Of a stretch of 61,437 bases of DNA, positions 26,686 to 33,807 are shown piece after piece (positions within the stretch are counted from its first letter, which is position 1; each line of letters begins with the position of its first letter). A model generated the notes under the pieces. It was given only the letters and a program-made list of their open reading frames with translations. It ran no database searches and was not told the origin of the DNA. The stretch is from the NCBI RefSeq assembly GCF_015690345.1, contig NZ_JADPUN010000253.1, positions 1 to 61,437 on the forward strand. The letters run 5' to 3'. The translations under genes and the position numbers were made by a program. Source of the stretch: Plantactinospora alkalitolerans. GTDB lineage: Bacteria > Actinomycetota > Actinomycetes > Mycobacteriales > Micromonosporaceae.

Positions 26686-26745
26686 CTTCCAGCCGACCGA
26701 GTTCCAGTCGAGCGAATTCCAGCCGAGCGAGTTCCAGTCAAGCGA
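26686..26745. repeat. Four tandem 15-bp iterons
   Basis: Units CTTCCAGCCGACCGA, GTTCCAGTCGAGCGA, ATTCCAGCCGAGCGA and GTTCCAGTCAAGCGA follow each other without gaps and end at the ribosome binding site of the gene at 26758. The core TTCCAG(C/T)C is kept in all. They may be binding sites for a regulator such as the neighbouring XRE protein, or structured leader RNA. Confidence 0.7.
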
Positions 26746-26757
26746 GGAGGGTCCGGG

Positions 26758-27045
26758 ATGAGTTGGCTACGTCGTACACCGAAGGATCGACACCGCCGGG
26801 ACTGGCGGCGGCTCTGGCGCTACTGTCGGTGCGGCCTCCGGTGGCGGTGCCCGGACAGCGTGCCGCAACAGCCGATGCCCATCCCGTCATCGCTGGCGGG
26901 ACCGGCCGCGCCGGTCCACCGGCCCGCGAGACGGTCCACCAACCAGGGGCCCGGATGGCGCCCTTCCGCCGGAACGCCGGACGCCGGCCGGACCGGACGG
27001 CGCGGGTCGGCGCGGGCCGAGCCGGTCCGTGGGCGGACCCGATGA
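26758..27045 (+). CDS. Small Trp/Arg/Cys-rich protein of unknown function
   Basis: A 95-residue protein starting at ATG 26758 behind GAGGAGG. The first 35 residues are strikingly basic and aromatic (RHRRDWRRLWRYCRCGLRWR, with a CxC), then it becomes Pro/Ala-rich and of low complexity. I recall similar short proteins divergent from XRE/DUF397 pairs in Micromonosporaceae, but know no function. The CRC and following C could be part of a metal site. Its stop overlaps the ATG of the next frame (ATGA), so translation is coupled. Confidence 0.55.
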   Translation: MSWLRRTPKDRHRRDWRRLWRYCRCGLRWRCPDSVPQQPMPIPSSLAGPAAPVHRPARRSTNQGPGWRPSAGTPDAGRTGRRGSARAEPVRGRTR

Positions 27046-27386
27046 CCGACGTTCCGGGTACGACGGGAAGTCCTGCCGCCGGTTCGGCCCGGCCGCACCT
27101 GCCACGGCGCCCGATCTGGCTCTGCCGGGTCTGCGCGACCGACTGGCCCTGTCTGACCGCCCGCACCCTGCTGCCGCTCGACTACGTCGCCGACCCGGTC
27201 GGACTCTCCGTCTTCCTCGCCACCGCGATGCAGGAGGCGATCGCCGACCTGCACCGACTCAACCCGGCCGGCAGTCCCGACCCGAAGGCGATGTACGCCC
27301 GGTTTCTCGGCTGGGCGGAGCCGCGACTGCGGATCGCGCGGAACCGCCGCCGGATAGGGTCGGCGGACGAGCGAAGGGAGCCGCCG
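27042..27386 (+). CDS. Small Cys-rich conserved module, in frame with the nitroreductase
   Basis: Begins at ATG 27042, overlapping the TGA of the previous gene. It encodes PIWLCRVCATDWPCLTARTL (CxxC...C, a probable zinc or redox site) followed by a helical region, VGLSVFLATAMQEAIADLH and MYARFLGWAEPRL. In related actinomycetes I recall this as a separate small protein partnering the 26758-type gene. Here there is no stop codon before the nitroreductase start at 27387, so the frame runs to 28010 and the product may be a 322-residue fusion. The end given is the base before the internal start, not a stop. Confidence 0.5.
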
Positions 27387-28010
27387 GTGCCGGAGAACAC
27401 GATCGCCGACTTCTGGTTCGACCCCGCCTGCCCGTACACCTGGACGACCTCGCGGTGGCTGCTGGAGGTGGCCAAGGTCCGGCCGATCGACGTGCGCTGG
27501 CACGTGATGAGCCTGTCGGTGCTCAACGAGGGCCGGGACGACGACCCGGAGGGCGACCCCGACGGCTACCTCTGGGTGCCGGTGCGGATCTGCGCCGCCG
27601 TCCGCCAGCAGTACGGACCGGAGGCGCTCGGCCGGCTCTACACCGCGATGTGGACCGTCGCACGTGGCGACGGGAACTGGCTCGGCGAGTTGCACGCCTC
27701 GCTGGCCGCCGCCGGACTGCCGCCCGAACTCGCCGAGGTCGGGATGTCGACGGAGTACGACGACGCGGTACGGGCCTCGCACGCCGAGGGAATCGGCCTG
27801 GTCGGCGACCACGTCGGCACCCCGATCATCGCTGCGACCCTGCCGGACGGCCGGCGGGTCGCCTTCTTCGGCCCGGTCATCTCCCGGATCCCGGTCGAAG
27901 AGGACGCTGGCCGGCTCTGGGACGGCACGCTGCTGGTGGCCGGCGTACCCGGTTTCCACGAGCTGAAGGGTGCGCCCCACGCGGAACCGCAGCTCGACCA
28001 TCCGGGCTGA
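27387..28010 (+). CDS. Mycothiol-dependent nitroreductase / DsbA-like protein (Rv2466c family)
   Basis: A 207-residue protein from GTG 27387, chosen for AAGGGAG 6 bases upstream and because the family begins at this point. It is a thioredoxin-fold DsbA-like enzyme. The active-site motif in FDPACPYTWTTSRW has the family's first Cys, but the position of the second Cys in CPWC-type members is Thr, as in several homologues that use a single Cys with mycothiol. Later landmarks are WHVMSLSVLNEGRD and VGTPIIAATLPDG (the cis-Pro loop). Rv2466c reduces nitro compounds with mycothiol; substrate here is unknown. The frame is open upstream into a Cys-rich module. It is convergent with the Nudix gene, with 6 bases between. 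Confidence 0.85.
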   Translation: MPENTIADFWFDPACPYTWTTSRWLLEVAKVRPIDVRWHVMSLSVLNEGRDDDPEGDPDGYLWVPVRICAAVRQQYGPEALGRLYTAMWTVARGDGNWLGELHASLAAAGLPPELAEVGMSTEYDDAVRASHAEGIGLVGDHVGTPIIAATLPDGRRVAFFGPVISRIPVEEDAGRLWDGTLLVAGVPGFHELKGAPHAEPQLDHPG

Positions 28011-28016
28011 GGCAGG

Positions 28017-28553
28017 TCAACCTTCCGTCCGCTCGCGCCGCCAGGCGAGCAGCCGGTGGTACGCCTCCAGGCCGTCCGGCACCCAGGCCCACTCGGCGAG
28101 CCGCCCGTGCAGATCCGCCTCGTCGAGGAAGGTGTGCCAGGCGACCTCCTCCGGCTGCGGCTTCACCGGCACCGTGCAGGACACCTCGTAGACGGCGGAC
28201 CACCAGGTGTGCTCGGGCGTCTCGTAGAGGAACGTGAACAGCGGAACCGGGGCGGGCAGCCTGGAGACCCCGAGTTCCTCCTCGGCCTCGCGCAGCGCCG
28301 CCTCGTCGTACGACTCGCCGGCCCCGACCACCCCGCCCACGAACATGTCGTACCGGGACGGGAAGACGAGCTTCTCTGCGGTACGGCGGTGCACGAAGAT
28401 CCGCCCCACCGGATCCCGGGCCAGTACGAAGACGCAGCGGTGCCGCAGTCTGCGCGCGTACGCCTCGCCGCGCGGTGCCTGCCCCACCACCCGGTCCTGC
28501 TCGTCGACGATGTCCAGCACCTCGTCCGCAGAGCGCGGCACCCGTTCGGTCAC
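28017..28553 (-). CDS. Nudix hydrolase
   Basis: About 178 residues from the GTG at 28553 (no better start; the frame is open further but unconserved). The N-terminus DEVLDIVDEQDRVVGQAPRG is the type shared with isopentenyl-diphosphate isomerase-like Nudix proteins. The Nudix box is GGVVGAGESYDEAALREAEE then ELGV, with the Glu residues needed for Mg2+ binding in place. Family members hydrolyse nucleoside-diphosphate-linked compounds; the substrate is not predictable. It is divergent from the GNAT gene with about 60 bases between starts. Confidence 0.9.
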   Translation of the reverse strand: MTERVPRSADEVLDIVDEQDRVVGQAPRGEAYARRLRHRCVFVLARDPVGRIFVHRRTAEKLVFPSRYDMFVGGVVGAGESYDEAALREAEEELGVSRLPAPVPLFTFLYETPEHTWWSAVYEVSCTVPVKPQPEEVAWHTFLDEADLHGRLAEWAWVPDGLEAYHRLLAWRRERTEG

Positions 28554-28613
28554 CGGTCCATCCAAGCAGCCGCCAGGTGGCCGACGAACGCCCAGGTGCG
28601 GCACTATGCGTAG

Positions 28614-29147
28614 ATGCTTGATCAGGAACTGGCCGTGAACCGGGGAGAGCCGATCATCCGGCCGGCGGAGCCGGGTGACGTCGACGTACTGCACCGCTTC
28701 GTCCAGGAACTCGCCGAGGCGGAGCAGTTTCCCGGACAGGTCATCGCCGAGCCGGCGGACCTGACGGCGGCGCTGTTCGGTCCGCATGCCGTCGCCGAGG
28801 CGGTGGTCGCCACCGTCGACGGGATGCCGGCCGGGTTCGCCCTGTTCTATCCCACCTACAGCACCGTGCTCGGCCGCCCCGGCATCCACCTCGAAGACCT
28901 GTACGTCAGTCCCGAGCACCGGGGGAGCGGACTCGGCCGCGCGCTGCTCGCCCATCTCGCCGAGCTGACCGTGCGCCGAGGTGGCGGTCGGCTGGAGTGG
29001 TGGGTGCTGCACACAAACGATCCGGCACTGCGCTTCTACGCCCGGCTGCGGGCACGGGCGCTCGACGAGATCGCGGTGATGCGCCTCGACGGCGACCTGC
29101 TGCACGCCCTGGCGGGGGTGGTGGGGGCGGATGCCGCAGGAGCTTGA
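28614..29147 (+). CDS. GNAT-family N-acetyltransferase
   Basis: A 177-residue single-domain acetyltransferase. It shows PIIRPAEPGDVDVLHRFVQE at the N-terminus, IHLEDLYVSPEHRGSGLGRA with the acetyl-CoA pyrophosphate loop (R-G-S-G-L-G), and WWVLHTNDPALRFYARLRAR, the usual end of polyamine/diamine-type GNAT enzymes. The closest recalled group is SSAT-like diamine acetyltransferases, but the substrate is not certain. It overlaps the next gene by 17 bases, indicating an operon. Confidence 0.88.
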   Translation: MLDQELAVNRGEPIIRPAEPGDVDVLHRFVQELAEAEQFPGQVIAEPADLTAALFGPHAVAEAVVATVDGMPAGFALFYPTYSTVLGRPGIHLEDLYVSPEHRGSGLGRALLAHLAELTVRRGGGRLEWWVLHTNDPALRFYARLRARALDEIAVMRLDGDLLHALAGVVGADAAGA

Positions 29148-29529
29148 CCGGTACGTCCTCGACCGGCTCGACCGGGACCGGAACGTCTGGCTCTGTACGC
29201 TCCGACCCGACGGCAGCCCGCACGTCACGCCGGTCTGGTTCGTCTACCGCGACCACGTCTGGTGGGTCGCCAGTTCCGTCCGGAACCGGAAGATCCACAA
29301 CCTCGCCGTCGACCCCCGGCTCTCGCTCGCGCTGGAGGACGGCGACGCGCCCGTGGTCGCCGAGGGACGGGCGACGATCCACCACGACGACTTTCCGGCC
29401 GAGATCGTCGCCGCCTTCCAGGCCAAATACGAGGGCTGGGACATCCGGGTGCCGGTGCCCCGGGAAGGTCCCCGGGTGCTGCTGCGGATTCCGGTCGGCC
29501 GGTGGCTGCTGGCCGGCCGGGCGCGCTGA
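29131..29529 (+). CDS. PPOX-class F420/FMN-dependent oxidoreductase
   Basis: A 132-residue split-barrel flavoprotein. NVWLCTLRPDGSPHVTPVWF and SSVRNRKIHNLAVDPRLSLA are the signature regions of pyridoxamine-5'-phosphate-oxidase-like, F420-dependent family proteins; the C-terminal PVGRWLLAG also fits. Actinomycete members use F420 or FMN to reduce various substrates. Overlap with the GNAT gene suggests co-expression, but no shared pathway is evident. Confidence 0.88.
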   Translation: MPQELDRYVLDRLDRDRNVWLCTLRPDGSPHVTPVWFVYRDHVWWVASSVRNRKIHNLAVDPRLSLALEDGDAPVVAEGRATIHHDDFPAEIVAAFQAKYEGWDIRVPVPREGPRVLLRIPVGRWLLAGRAR

Positions 29530-29720
29530 ACCGGCCGGTGCCCCCTCCTCGATCCGGCGACAGGCCGAAAACCGGTTGCCGCGCGTGGTGGCTTCCGCGA
29601 CAGTTGGGCGCATGACGTTCTGACGGCAGCACCTCGCCCAGCCGACGCCTCCGGCGGCGCCACCCGCGCCCGGTGAGCCGCGGCTCCGCCCGTCCGTACC
29701 CTCCGAGGGGAAGAACGTCC

Positions 29721-30923
29721 TTGTCACAGCAGGAGTCCCTGCCGCCGCCGACCCGTACCACGGAACCGGCCACCGTCACCGTGTTCGCCTCCGCCAGCAG
29801 TTGGATCGAGTCCGATGCCGTCGCGCAGTGCCACCAGGTGGCCGCCCTCGACGGCATGACGCACGTCGCCGGCATGCCGGACCTGCACCCCGGCAAGGGT
29901 GCCCCGATCGGCGCGGCGATGACGTCGACCGTGTTGTATCCGCTACTGGTGGGCTCCGACATCGGTTGCGGGATCGCCGTGTTCCCCGTCGACCTGAAGC
30001 GGGTCGTACCCGAGCGGCTCGCCGGCCGGTTTCCCGACCTCGACCGTCCGCTCGATCCGGAGCGGGACGCCGACGATCCGGCCTGGTCCGTCGTGGACGG
30101 GGGGATTCCCGGCGGTTACGTCGAGGGTCTGGGAACGGTCGGCCGGGGCAACCACTTCGTCGAGCTGGCGCGGATCCGGGACGTCCTCGAGCCGGACCAC
30201 GCGACCCGGCTCGGGCTTCCGGCCGGCGACGTCGTCCTGATCGTCCACAGTGGTTCGCGAGGGCTCGGCGAGCGGATCCTGCGGGCGCACACCGAGCGGC
30301 ACGGCGCGGGCCCTGCCCCCGATCCCGCCGCCTACCTCGCGCTGCACGACGAGGCCGTGCGCTGGGGATCGGTCAACCGCCGGCTGCTCGCCGCCCGGGT
30401 CCTGCACGCCCTGGGCGCCGAGCCCACCGAGCCGATCGTCGACCAGAGCCACAACCTGGTCGAGATCCGCGACGGGATGTACCTGCACCGCAAGGGTGCC
30501 GCACCGGGTGACGGCCGCGACGTCCTCATCGCCGGCACCCGGGGCACCTGCTCCTACCTGGTGGCCGCCCACGCGGGACCGGACGCCAACTTCTCCGTGG
30601 CGCACGGGGCGGGCCGCAAGATGTCCCGCGCCGACGCCCTGGTCCGGGGCCGGGCCAAGCACACGGTCGAGGAACTGCGGCGTACTCCGGTGGGATCGAT
30701 CGTGGTGTGCGGCGACCGCCAACTGCTGTTCGAGGAGGCGCCGACGGCGTACAAGCGGATCGAGCAGGTGATCGGCGACCTCGTCGACCACGGCCTGGCC
30801 ACGCCCGTCGCCACGACGGTTCCGCTGGTCACGTACAAGACGCTCGACCGGAGCAGGGGCGACGCCGGGCCGCAGGCCCGGCGGGGCCGGCAGGATCAGC
30901 GCCGTACCCGGGGCCGGCCGTGA
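29721..30923 (+). CDS. rtcB: RNA-splicing ligase RtcB (RtcB2-like)
   Basis: A 400-residue RNA ligase that joins 2',3'-cyclic phosphate to 5'-OH ends using GTP and Mn2+. I start at TTG 29721, which has GAGGGGAAG upstream; a GTG at 29673 is the alternative. Metal and guanylate motifs are all present: MPDLHPGKGAPIGAAM, GSDIGCGI (Cys ligand), GRGNHFVEL, HSGSRGLG and SVAHGAGRKMSR with the His that becomes guanylylated. Its stop overlaps the start of prfH (GTGA), the gene order of RtcB2-PrfH operons, which repair ribosomes cut in the decoding centre by nucleases such as colicin E3-type toxins. That role here is inferred from gene order. Confidence 0.93.
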   Translation: MSQQESLPPPTRTTEPATVTVFASASSWIESDAVAQCHQVAALDGMTHVAGMPDLHPGKGAPIGAAMTSTVLYPLLVGSDIGCGIAVFPVDLKRVVPERLAGRFPDLDRPLDPERDADDPAWSVVDGGIPGGYVEGLGTVGRGNHFVELARIRDVLEPDHATRLGLPAGDVVLIVHSGSRGLGERILRAHTERHGAGPAPDPAAYLALHDEAVRWGSVNRRLLAARVLHALGAEPTEPIVDQSHNLVEIRDGMYLHRKGAAPGDGRDVLIAGTRGTCSYLVAAHAGPDANFSVAHGAGRKMSRADALVRGRAKHTVEELRRTPVGSIVVCGDRQLLFEEAPTAYKRIEQVIGDLVDHGLATPVATTVPLVTYKTLDRSRGDAGPQARRGRQDQRRTRGRP

Positions 30924-31546
30924 CCGCGGCGGGCGACGGCGTCCACCTGCTGCTGTCGGCGGGGCGGGGCCCCCAGGAGTGCGCCTGGGCGGTCGCCCAG
31001 CTGATCCGGCGACTGGAGGCCGACGCCACCCGGCACGGGTTGACGACGCATCGGGTCGAGGCCGTTCCCGGGGACCGGAACGGCACCTACCAGTCGGTCC
31101 TGGTGCGGATCTCCGGAACCGGTGCCGGGACGTTCGTCGGCTCGTGGACCGGCACCCTGTGCTGGCAGGCACCCAGCCCCTACCGGGCGAGCGCCGGCCG
31201 CAAGAACTGGTACGTCACCGCCCGACCCTGTCAGGTCGACGTCCCGCAGACACCCTTCGCGGAGTCGGACGTCGACATCGTCGGCTGCCGTACCGGCGGG
31301 CCCGGCGGGCAGCACCGGAACAAGGCCAGCACGGCGGTGCGGGCGACCCACCGTCCCTCCGGGATCGTCGTCGTGGTCGACACCGAGCGACAGTTCAGCC
31401 AGAACCGCCGCCTCGCCCTGGAGCTGATCCGGCAGCGCATCGCGCGTATCGACACCGCTGCCGACCGGGCCGTCACCACCGCCCGCTGGCGCATCCACGA
31501 CGAACTCGTGCGCGGCAACCCCACCCGCGTCGAACGACCGGTGTGA
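30920..31546 (+). CDS. prfH: Peptide chain release factor-like protein PrfH
   Basis: A 208-residue release-factor homologue starting at GTG 30920, overlapping the rtcB stop by 4 bases. The catalytic loop is TGGPGGQHRNK, with the GGQ that triggers peptidyl-tRNA hydrolysis. The N-terminal region (LLLSAGRGPQECAWAVAQLI) is the typical PrfH start, and the codon-recognition part of RF1/RF2 is absent or altered. In characterised systems PrfH recognises ribosomes whose 16S rRNA is cleaved near the decoding site and frees the peptide so that RtcB2 can reseal the RNA. The coupling of the two genes strongly supports this assignment. Confidence 0.93.
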   Translation: MTAAGDGVHLLLSAGRGPQECAWAVAQLIRRLEADATRHGLTTHRVEAVPGDRNGTYQSVLVRISGTGAGTFVGSWTGTLCWQAPSPYRASAGRKNWYVTARPCQVDVPQTPFAESDVDIVGCRTGGPGGQHRNKASTAVRATHRPSGIVVVVDTERQFSQNRRLALELIRQRIARIDTAADRAVTTARWRIHDELVRGNPTRVERPV

Positions 31547-31556
31547 GGCGAGTTTC

Positions 31557-32378
31557 GTGCCTGGATACGCTCCAGACATGGGCGACGAGAAAAACAGGCC
31601 AGCCGTGTTCTCGAACCGCTTCGCGGACGCGGTCGGTCCACAGGGGCCGGAGCCGAGCCGGGACCACTGCCGATGCGTCGGCCACTCGGCCGCGACCCGT
31701 CCGGCGAGCGTCGAGTTCCACGGCGAGCGGCAGGACACCTCGGGCGAGGCGTGGCAACGGCTGCTGGCGCTGATCGACGAGGCGGCAGCCGACGGGCGGG
31801 CGCTCTTCAAGCCGTTCGTGCAGATGAGTGCCGCGCACCGGCGGCAGATCGTCACCCTGCCGCCGACCATCGCGAAGCTGACCGAGGTCAGGCACCTGGT
31901 CCTCTACGGCACCAACCTGGTCCGGATTCCGCCGGAGATCGGGGCGATGACGAACCTCGAGGAGTTCGATCCGTACACGTCGCATCGCCTGCACTGGTAC
32001 CCGTACGAGCTGACCAGGTGTACGAGGCTCCGCTCCAGCACGGTCAGCACCCGCGTCCTGTACGGCAACTTCAAGTTCCGGCCGCCGTTCCCGAGCCTGC
32101 GGCCGGTGACCACGATCGCCGAGGCAGACTTCGACGCGCTCGACCCCGGCGTGTGGGGAGCCGACCGCATCCGGACGTGCAGTGTCTGCGACCAACCGGT
32201 CGACGGCGAGGTGCACCAGGTCTGGATCTCCCAGGTGGTCGGGACGGATGTGCTGCCGTTCCTGGTCAACGCGTGCTCGAGGGCGTGCGTGGCGAATCTG
32301 CCGGAGCCGTACAAGGGTTACGTTCCGACCCCGCACACCGGCGGCCCCGACCTCGTCCAGCCGCCCGCCAGCCGCTGA
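31557..32378 (+). CDS. Short leucine-rich-repeat protein with cysteine pairs
   Basis: About 273 residues from the GTG at 31557 (GAGGCGAG upstream); ATG 31578 is an alternative. Two to three leucine-rich repeats are visible around residues 95-160 (LPPTIAKLTEVRHLVLYGTN, then IPPEIGAMTNLEEF). The C-terminal part carries CSVCDQ and a later CSRAC, and the N-terminus HCRC, so a zinc-binding treble-clef-like fold is possible. It starts only 10 bases after prfH and is probably the third gene of the RNA-repair operon. I do not know a described LRR partner for RtcB-PrfH. Function unknown. Confidence 0.72.
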   Translation: MPGYAPDMGDEKNRPAVFSNRFADAVGPQGPEPSRDHCRCVGHSAATRPASVEFHGERQDTSGEAWQRLLALIDEAAADGRALFKPFVQMSAAHRRQIVTLPPTIAKLTEVRHLVLYGTNLVRIPPEIGAMTNLEEFDPYTSHRLHWYPYELTRCTRLRSSTVSTRVLYGNFKFRPPFPSLRPVTTIAEADFDALDPGVWGADRIRTCSVCDQPVDGEVHQVWISQVVGTDVLPFLVNACSRACVANLPEPYKGYVPTPHTGGPDLVQPPASR

Positions 32379-32396
32379 CACCGCTCGACTCAGCGG
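32372..32396. terminator. Hairpin containing both convergent stop codons
   Basis: CCGCTGA (32372-32378) pairs perfectly with TCAGCGG (32390-32396) over an 11-base loop. Each arm holds the stop codon of one of the two convergent genes (LRR protein and CPBP protease). Confidence 0.6.
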
Positions 32397-33244
32397 AGGA
32401 TCAGTACCGCGAGCGTGCCGATGGTCGCGTTGGCGGTCACGTGGACCAGGTACGGAATCAGGATGCCGCCGCTGCGCAGCCGCATAACGCCGAGGGCGAA
32501 TCCCCAGATCCCTGCCATGAGCATGCCGATGACCCCGGACGGAAAGCCGGCGTAGTGCGCGACCCCGAACAGCCCGGCTTGCAGCACCACCGCGACCCTG
32601 GGTCCCCAGACCGACGCGAGTTCGGTCAGCAGCACCCCCCGGAAGAGCATCTCCTCCCAGACCGGGTTGATCGCGGAGAACGCCACGATGCCCAGGATCG
32701 CGAGCCAGAGCGGAAGGCTCCGTAGCTCCCGGAGGTATTCGGCCGGCTCGGGCCGGACGGTGAGCGCCCATACCGTGAGTGCCGTCGCGCTGAGGACCAC
32801 GGTGCCCAGGGCCAGCCACGGCGCCTCGGGCGTCAGCGACCCGCGCGCCAGCCAGGGCGCCGCCGGACCCAGCGCGGCATGACGGCCGGCGAGCAGCAGA
32901 CCCGCCAACGGAAGCAGGCAGACCATGATCGTGGTGACCGCCGGAGGCCAGCCACCGAGAATCCCCGCCGCGAAACAGCCGGCGAGCAGACCGATGAACA
33001 CGGCCGCGCGGATCGCCGCCGGCGAGCGCAGGAGGACCGCGCCGACGACGAGTACGGCGACCGCGACGCCGACGATGGCGGTCCGGGCGGGTGCCTCCGG
33101 ACGGATCGGCACGACGGCACATCCGCCCAGGGCGACGATGCAGACCCCGGTGAGCGTCGTCCGGAAGGTGGTGGAGCGGGTGTCGTGGAACGGCACCGGC
33201 ACCAGACGAGAGCCGACATCCTGCACAAGCGGCAAGACTGCCAC
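32390..33244 (-). CDS. CPBP-family intramembrane metalloprotease (CAAX/Abi type)
   Basis: A 284-residue membrane protein with a GTG start and about eight hydrophobic segments. The conserved motifs of the CPBP (type II CAAX protease, Abi) family are present in the C-terminal half: WEEMLFRG (the EExxxR motif), FGVAHYAG (the FxxxH motif) and YLVHVTANATIG (second H and N). These residues coordinate zinc in the Rce1-like active site. Bacterial members include bacteriocin self-immunity proteins and regulators of membrane protein turnover; the role here is unknown. It begins 40 bases after the tail-tube gene and may be co-transcribed with it. Confidence 0.88.
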   Translation of the reverse strand: MAVLPLVQDVGSRLVPVPFHDTRSTTFRTTLTGVCIVALGGCAVVPIRPEAPARTAIVGVAVAVLVVGAVLLRSPAAIRAAVFIGLLAGCFAAGILGGWPPAVTTIMVCLLPLAGLLLAGRHAALGPAAPWLARGSLTPEAPWLALGTVVLSATALTVWALTVRPEPAEYLRELRSLPLWLAILGIVAFSAINPVWEEMLFRGVLLTELASVWGPRVAVVLQAGLFGVAHYAGFPSGVIGMLMAGIWGFALGVMRLRSGGILIPYLVHVTANATIGTLAVLILR

Positions 33245-33284
33245 ACCTCGGCAACATCTCCACGTGCACCGGCCGCGACGACTA

Positions 33285-33716
33285 CTACTCCACCTCCGCC
33301 GATTCGTACGTCAGGATCAGTTTCTCGGTGAGCACGCCGGGGTCGCCGCCGGTGGCGGCACCGACCTCCAGCTGCTTCGGGTTGACCCGGTGGAGGACGT
33401 ACCGGCGGACCGGCATGCCGTCGGCGTCGTACTCGACGATCGCGGCGGCGAACCCGGCCTGCGAGCTCGACCGGGCGACCCACTCCTCGAAGCTGGTCCC
33501 GCCGGACTGGGCGCGGGTCAGGGTCAGTTCACCGGTCCCCGGCCGGCCGGGAAGTTTGCGGATCACGTACTTGCCGTCCGGGGTGTTCGCCTTGTACTCG
33601 ATGACGTCCTGCCCGAGTCGCAGGCCGGAGATCTCGGTGATCGGCGAGATCACGACGCCGTCCACCTCCAGCGCGAACGAGTGGCCGACGGCGGAGTCGT
33701 TGTCGGACAGTGGCAT
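33285..33716 (-). CDS. Phage tail-tube protein (gp19/TIGR02241-like), isolated
   Basis: A 143-residue protein from ATG 33716 with AAGGAGG 6 bases upstream; the frame is open further but without a site. HSFALEVDGVVISPITEISG, EYKANTPDGKYVIRKLPGRP, LTLTRAQSGGTSFEEWV and AAIVEYDADG are hallmarks of conserved phage-tail/inner-tube proteins of contractile injection systems. Normally such genes sit in clusters with sheath, spike and baseplate genes. No other tail gene is visible in this window; neighbours are phosphoketolase and a CPBP protease. It may be an orphan copy with another function or be assembled with a distant cluster. Confidence 0.88.
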   Translation of the reverse strand: MPLSDNDSAVGHSFALEVDGVVISPITEISGLRLGQDVIEYKANTPDGKYVIRKLPGRPGTGELTLTRAQSGGTSFEEWVARSSSQAGFAAAIVEYDADGMPVRRYVLHRVNPKQLEVGAATGGDPGVLTEKLILTYESAEVE

Positions 33717-33807
33717 GAGCTGCCTCCTTCGCCGGTGCCGTACCGGCGCGCGGAAAACAATCGATGCCACCAGGTAACCAGGTCTGGCCGCTCCGGTCAC
33801 GTTCCGG

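Noticed and set aside
26431-26760. CRISPR-like array suggested by the 15-bp repeats
   Set aside because: Repeats are directly adjacent with no spacers and there are no cas genes.
33285-33716. Prophage or complete contractile injection system around the tail-tube gene
   Set aside because: No sheath, baseplate, spike, AAA+ or lysis gene is present on either side; neighbours are ordinary metabolic genes.
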